35,885 bases of DNA, taken from positions 76,026 to 111,910 of the forward strand of contig NW_014577223.1 in the NCBI RefSeq assembly GCF_000485595.1, read 5' to 3'. The translations under genes were made by a program, and so were the position numbers. This DNA is from Priapulus caudatus (taxonomy: Eukaryota > Priapulida > Priapulimorpha > Priapulimorphida > Priapulidae). This document shows, piece after piece, positions 32,044 to 35,885 of the stretch (within the stretch, counting starts at the first letter, position 1; every line of letters begins with the position of its first letter). Under the pieces are notes generated by a model. That model did no database searches and was not told where the DNA came from. It was given only the letters and a program-made list of their open reading frames with translations.

Positions 32044-33835
32044 CCTTGTATCTTGTATCTTGTATCTGGTTCCCTCTCTTGTATTTCACAAGCACCCGAA
32101 TCAACGAGGTGCGGGGTTCATCTAGAAAACAAAGGGATAAACGTCGCCTCTAATTCTCTACATGTTAGTGTCAGCGATCGACAGAATTTTCCCTACATAA
32201 TTAATTTGGTTTTAACAGTCCAGTGGTTGTCCCTTCTCCCAGTTATCTATTTCTTGTTCCCTCCTTATATTTTTCACAAACTATCACAATTATATAAATG
32301 TTCCATATCTTCTTTCATATCGTTATTACATCTATTACACGTTATCATCGCCTAAAATTATTTTAAAGTATCCTTTAGGTCAATCATGCAAGTTTTCATT
32401 TAAATGACAAAAACACGAATCGTTAAATGATAATACTTTCATATATTCTTCAATCGTATGTTTTCAATGTTTATCATGTTCATTTTTGTTTTGCCTCTAG
32501 TTTTTCATTTCGTCTCTTTTAATTACTCGTTTTAGTATAGCATCTTTGACTTGTTTTTCCAGTTCTTTTTGTGCTTAATCCTATGGCTGTAAATGATATT
32601 TCTAATTCGTATTCATCTAGTATTATTTGGATTTCATTTCCCAGTTTCTTCCTTCCTTTTTGATCTGCTGTATTTAAAAACTTTCTTCATTAATCTATTG
32701 TTTTCCAATTTAATTATATAATTGAAGTAGCATAAGTTGTTTGTATGCTATTTTATCAGTTATTGGTAAAATTCCCAACTCTATCCTAATGCTTCCAATG
32801 GTGTTTTGCTATGGGCTTTATATTTTACGTAGACTTCATTTTGAAAGCCCTCTAACATTTTAAATTTTTTCCTTAGTTATGTTGGTCCACGTTTCACTGT
32901 TGTTCAGGAAAGAAGGTATTACTGTACATCATATAATTGACTCTTGCTTCTATGGTATGGTTACACATAATTTTGCTCCTCCGTGCCTGAAACTATTTCT
33001 CTCATCATGAATCTACATTTATCGCGATCGTGCCTTTATCATGTCCTTATACCCCCCTTTGTCATTAAATAGATCGCCTAGATATGTATATTTAGTGCTT
33101 TTGATTTACCTGATTTCCTAATAATATATCTTTCTCTATCCTTTCTTTATTTGAGAATTTCATGACCATTGTATTTGTTTTGTTTAAATTAAATTCTAAT
33201 CTTTTTGATTGTGCTAATCTGTGACATGCCTGAGCAATTTTTGTAATTGTTTTGTGATCTCCTATTCCTAAAATATCATCCATATAAAGTAACGGTCCGA
33301 TTTCTATTGTGTCACTATACATGTATTTCACATTATTTAGAAAATTTAAACAGTCCAAAGTCATGCAGCATAGTACTGGTCCTAATATAGTTCCTTGTTT
33401 AACTATTTCTTTTGTTATGAAATTATCCGTTTTTCCTACTGGTGTATCTAAATTGATTATTGCTTTTTCGTTCATTTTAAAAATTAGTTCCCAGCATGGT
33501 CCCTTCAGTCCTCTATACCATAATTCTACCATTGCGTCTTTTAACCATAGACAATCAAAACATTTTTGGATATCCCCGAATAATAATGTGATATTTTTCT
33601 TTTGTTCCCTGTGTTTATCAATTATGCCTCTTAGTACAAATAAATGGTCCGTTGTGCTAAATCCCTTCTTCCCCCCACTTTGGTTTTGGCAAGTGTCCAT
33701 AATTTTCTGTTTCCGTTGCCAGATTAGTTTCTCAATTATTTTACTTATCATATTTGTAAGGAAGATTCCTCTTGTATTTTTTAAGTCACTTATAGCCCCC
33801 TTCCCTTTATAGACTGTTTTAATTATCCTGCATGG
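32044..33835 (-). pseudogene. 5'-truncated LINE (non-LTR retrotransposon) relic
   Basis: The minus strand is open from 33835 to 33092 (247 codons) and reads as a reverse transcriptase: FGDIQKCFDCLW (first catalytic Asp), KQGTILGPVL, and LLYMDDILGIG with the YxDD catalytic pair. After a stop and frameshift, KYTYLGDLFNDKG, then SKTPLEALG and, at 32339-32286, CNRCNNDMKEDMEHLYNC follow. The last resembles the Cys/His motif at the C-terminus of many LINE ORF2 proteins. A 3' tail of (atacaag) units sits at 32069-32044. The endonuclease domain is missing, so the element is dead. The clade is not assigned. Confidence 0.88.
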
Positions 33836-34052
33836 TCAGCTGTAGATTACAAGGGTGGCTCTTCAATGTTGGAGTGATAGAACTCCCACACACATTATTG
33901 GAGGAAATATAAGTAACTCGGCAGAATACGATTTTACAAAAAATTATATTAGTCGCAGGAGGTTGGGAAAAATAATCAGGAGGATAGAGGGATGATTTTT
34001 CTGTACATGTAAAAACCTACGACAACATTTTTAGTGCATACATGGGTCTGAA
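33836..34052. other. Spacer between LINE relic and hairpin
   Basis: Nothing recognised. Confidence 0.5.
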
Positions 34053-34157
34053 ACTAGACTGGTACCCGGTCCACCTCTCGGCTTAGTTACTCGATGGGCT
34101 TAGTTACCCTTCCATCGAGTAACTAAGCCGAGAGGTGGGACCGGGTACCAGTCTAGT
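34053..34157. repeat. 105-bp hairpin
   Basis: Arms 34053-34097 and 34112-34157 (about 45 bp, one 1-nt indel) around a 14-nt loop. Part of the stem motif, gcttagttac, recurs in the loop. Confidence 0.93.
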
Positions 34158-34384
34158 CTGAAACTTGCCGTCGTGTTTCGTCATATATTGTCCTATGATC
34201 AACTACGAGATGATCAAAAGTGCAAATAAATGCAGGCTTCTGTCTACTTTGCGCATGCATAACCAGTATAGTACGTACTCGAGCGTGTACCCGTGTGTCC
34301 GCGTTTATACGTGCGAATTCGGATAAATGTGTGCATACATGTAAGTGAGCATGCACATGTGTGTATTGCGCATAATGGTCAATA

Positions 34385-34740
34385 ATCATAATGGCCTCCT
34401 CTTTGTGTCCACTTTCTTCATGCTAAATTTATAACCTTCCATAAAATTTATCATGGTCAGGTGAAGATTGGCATTCCCTTTAGCTTGATGAAGCCTGTTC
34501 GTAGCACTTGATCATTTGAGCGTGATCATTGTTTTTTGACACGTGTCATCTTCAAAGGATCCATTTATGTTCAGCTTCTTTGTTTCTGTCATTACGTATT
34601 GATATGCTCTCCCTTTCTCGTTAGTTAATTGCAAATTTGAGACTTTTCTACTGCAATTCGCAGTATTGATCTGTCTATTTGATCAACTTTGTCTTTTTCC
34701 GTTTTCGATATAGCCTAGCTCTTGGGCTTTGTAGCCTAAT
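34385..34740 (-). pseudogene. Possible decayed retroelement coding debris
   Basis: The minus strand reads KGRAYQYVMTETKKLNING and RLHQAKGNANLHL...FMEGYKFSMKK with one in-frame stop, preceded in other frames by KVDQIDRSILRIAVEKSQI. It looks protein-like, and its strand and position fit the 5' part of the nearby LINE, but I recognise no domain. Confidence 0.3.
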
Positions 34741-34859
34741 ATTTATGAGATTATGGAATTTACCCTCTTATTTGCTCCTGTGGACTCCTATAATACAATT
34801 GCCTGCTACAGTCTACCCTTGTGCTTGCTTCTCTAGCTCGCCCCATTTACGATAAATAT

Positions 34860-34989
34860 AGATCTACTATATACATCAAGAGCTAATAAATACTATAAGT
34901 TCTTATTAGCTCTTGATATACATATATAATGTTATAACTTATATATGAAATATATATAAACATATATAGTATATATGTTTATATATATA

Positions 34990-35020
<31 letters not shown>

Positions 35021-35022
35021 GG
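34860..35022. repeat. AT-rich inverted repeat and TA microsatellite
   Basis: atcaagagctaataa (near 34876) pairs with ttattagctcttgat (near 34902). 34979-35022 is nearly pure TA. Confidence 0.85.
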
Positions 35023-35159
35023 TAAACATTAGGTTTAGCGTCGGAAACTAACTTGCAAACGCCAACCGCCAGATAGGCGCTACGCGGTTCTATCGGCGTT
35101 TCGGGCGTATCAGTGGAAGCATCGTCAGTAACTCTGCGTAGTTCTGGTACAGGTAGCGA

Positions 35160-35885
35160 AGGAGCAGGGTACAGTAGGGAGGGGAAAGGGAGGGGGAGGG
35201 AGGACGGAAGTTTATGAGTAGTACTAGTAGGTGGAGTAGGGAGAAGCTAGTGAAGAATGAGGAGGTGGAGTAAGCTGGTGGAGAAGGAGGAAAGAGGAGA
35301 AGGGAGCTGGAAGGAGAAGGAGGGGGAGAAGGGAGAAGCTGGTGGAGGAGGAGGGGCAGAAGCTGGTGGAGATGAAGGAAGGGGAGAAGCTGGTGGAGGG
35401 GAAGGGGAGAAGGGAGAGGTGGTGGAGAAAGAGGAAGGGGAGAAGGGAGAAGGTGGTGGAGAAGGAGGAGGGGGAGAAGCTGATGGAGAAGGAAGAAAGG
35501 GAGGAGGGGGAGAAGGGAGCTGGTGGAGGAGGAGGGGGAGAAGGGAGAAGCTGGTGGAGGAGGAGGGGGAGAAGGGAGAAGCTGGTGGAGGAGGAGGAGG
35601 AGAAAGGAGAAGCTGGTGGAGAAGGAGGAAAGGGGAGAAAGGAGAAGCTGGTGGAGAAGGAGGAAAGGGGAGAAAGGAGAAGCTGGTGGAGAAGGAGGAG
35701 GGGAGAAGCTAGTGAACAATAAGGAAGGGGAGAAGGGAGATGCTGGTGAAGAAAGAGGAGGGGGAGAAGCTGGTGGAGGAGGGGGAGAAGCTGGTGGAGA
35801 ATGAGGAAGGGGAGAAGGGAGAAGCTGGTGGAGAAAGAGGAAGGGGAGAAGGGAGAAGGTGGTGGACAAGGAGGAGGGGGAGAAG
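35160..35885 (+). repeat. Purine-strand GGAGAAG minisatellite running off the window
   Basis: Units of about 33-36 bp of the form ggagaagctggtggagaagg plus a G/A-only spacer. Two exact 35-bp units lie at 35606-35640 and 35641-35675. The plus strand is almost all purine except gctggt, so all six frames give long low-complexity ORFs. Confidence 0.96.

Noticed and set aside
31726-32355. Plus-strand ORFs of 102 and 105 codons upstream of ATG2
   Set aside because: No recognised similarity; the second is antisense to the LINE relic and its tail. The first remains unexplained but is unsupported.
33309-33812. 167-codon plus-strand ORF
   Set aside because: Antisense of the reverse transcriptase, which reads as a real protein on the minus strand.
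35090-35869. 259-codon minus-strand ORF rich in Pro, Ser and Leu, and plus-strand Gly/Glu-rich ORFs
   Set aside because: They are translations of the purine minisatellite; all frames are open because the tract lacks stop-forming composition.

Overview
The window is animal nuclear DNA, probably from a marine invertebrate. It is intron-rich with GT-AG splicing, carries TTAGGG-type telomere-like tracts and a LINE relic, and its introns are full of small inverted-repeat transposons of kinds common in sponges, cnidarians and molluscs. The species cannot be named from the sequence.

One gene fills most of the window: a complete ATG2 autophagy lipid-transfer gene on the minus strand, from the ATG at 31259 to the TGA at 259. 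I rebuilt it by hand as 40 coding exons. Every junction is GT-AG, every phase agrees, and the result is 6,102 nt including the stop (2,033 residues), the size of animal ATG2 proteins. The chorein-type N-terminus, the middle blocks, an LC3/GABARAP-interacting motif next to the WIPI-binding region, and the conserved C-terminus are all present. No single long ORF shows the gene because its exons are 30 to 271 nt long.

The introns hold most of the unusual DNA. Intron 29 (5968-11861) contains a palindrome of about 4 kb (7602-11594) with two arms of about 2 kb meeting at 9598/9599 without a spacer. The inner 975 bp of each arm look identical, and all the differences I found lie in the outer kilobase. 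Nested foldback elements flank it, and the whole block interrupts an 84-bp tandem repeat. Intron 28 contains a minisatellite made from repeated copies of the exon 28 splice-donor region. Introns 1, 2, 5, 9, 11, 12, 19, 23 and 36 carry MITE-like or other dispersed repeats; introns 17 and 21 carry long CA-type and GATA microsatellites.

Upstream of ATG2 (31260-35885) there is a short flank with a CG/CA alternating tract, a 5'-truncated non-LTR retrotransposon relic (reverse transcriptase with YMDD and a C-terminal Cys/His motif, minus strand), a 105-bp hairpin, possible further retroelement debris, AT-rich DNA, and a purine-strand minisatellite that runs off the end. No second intact host gene was recognised.
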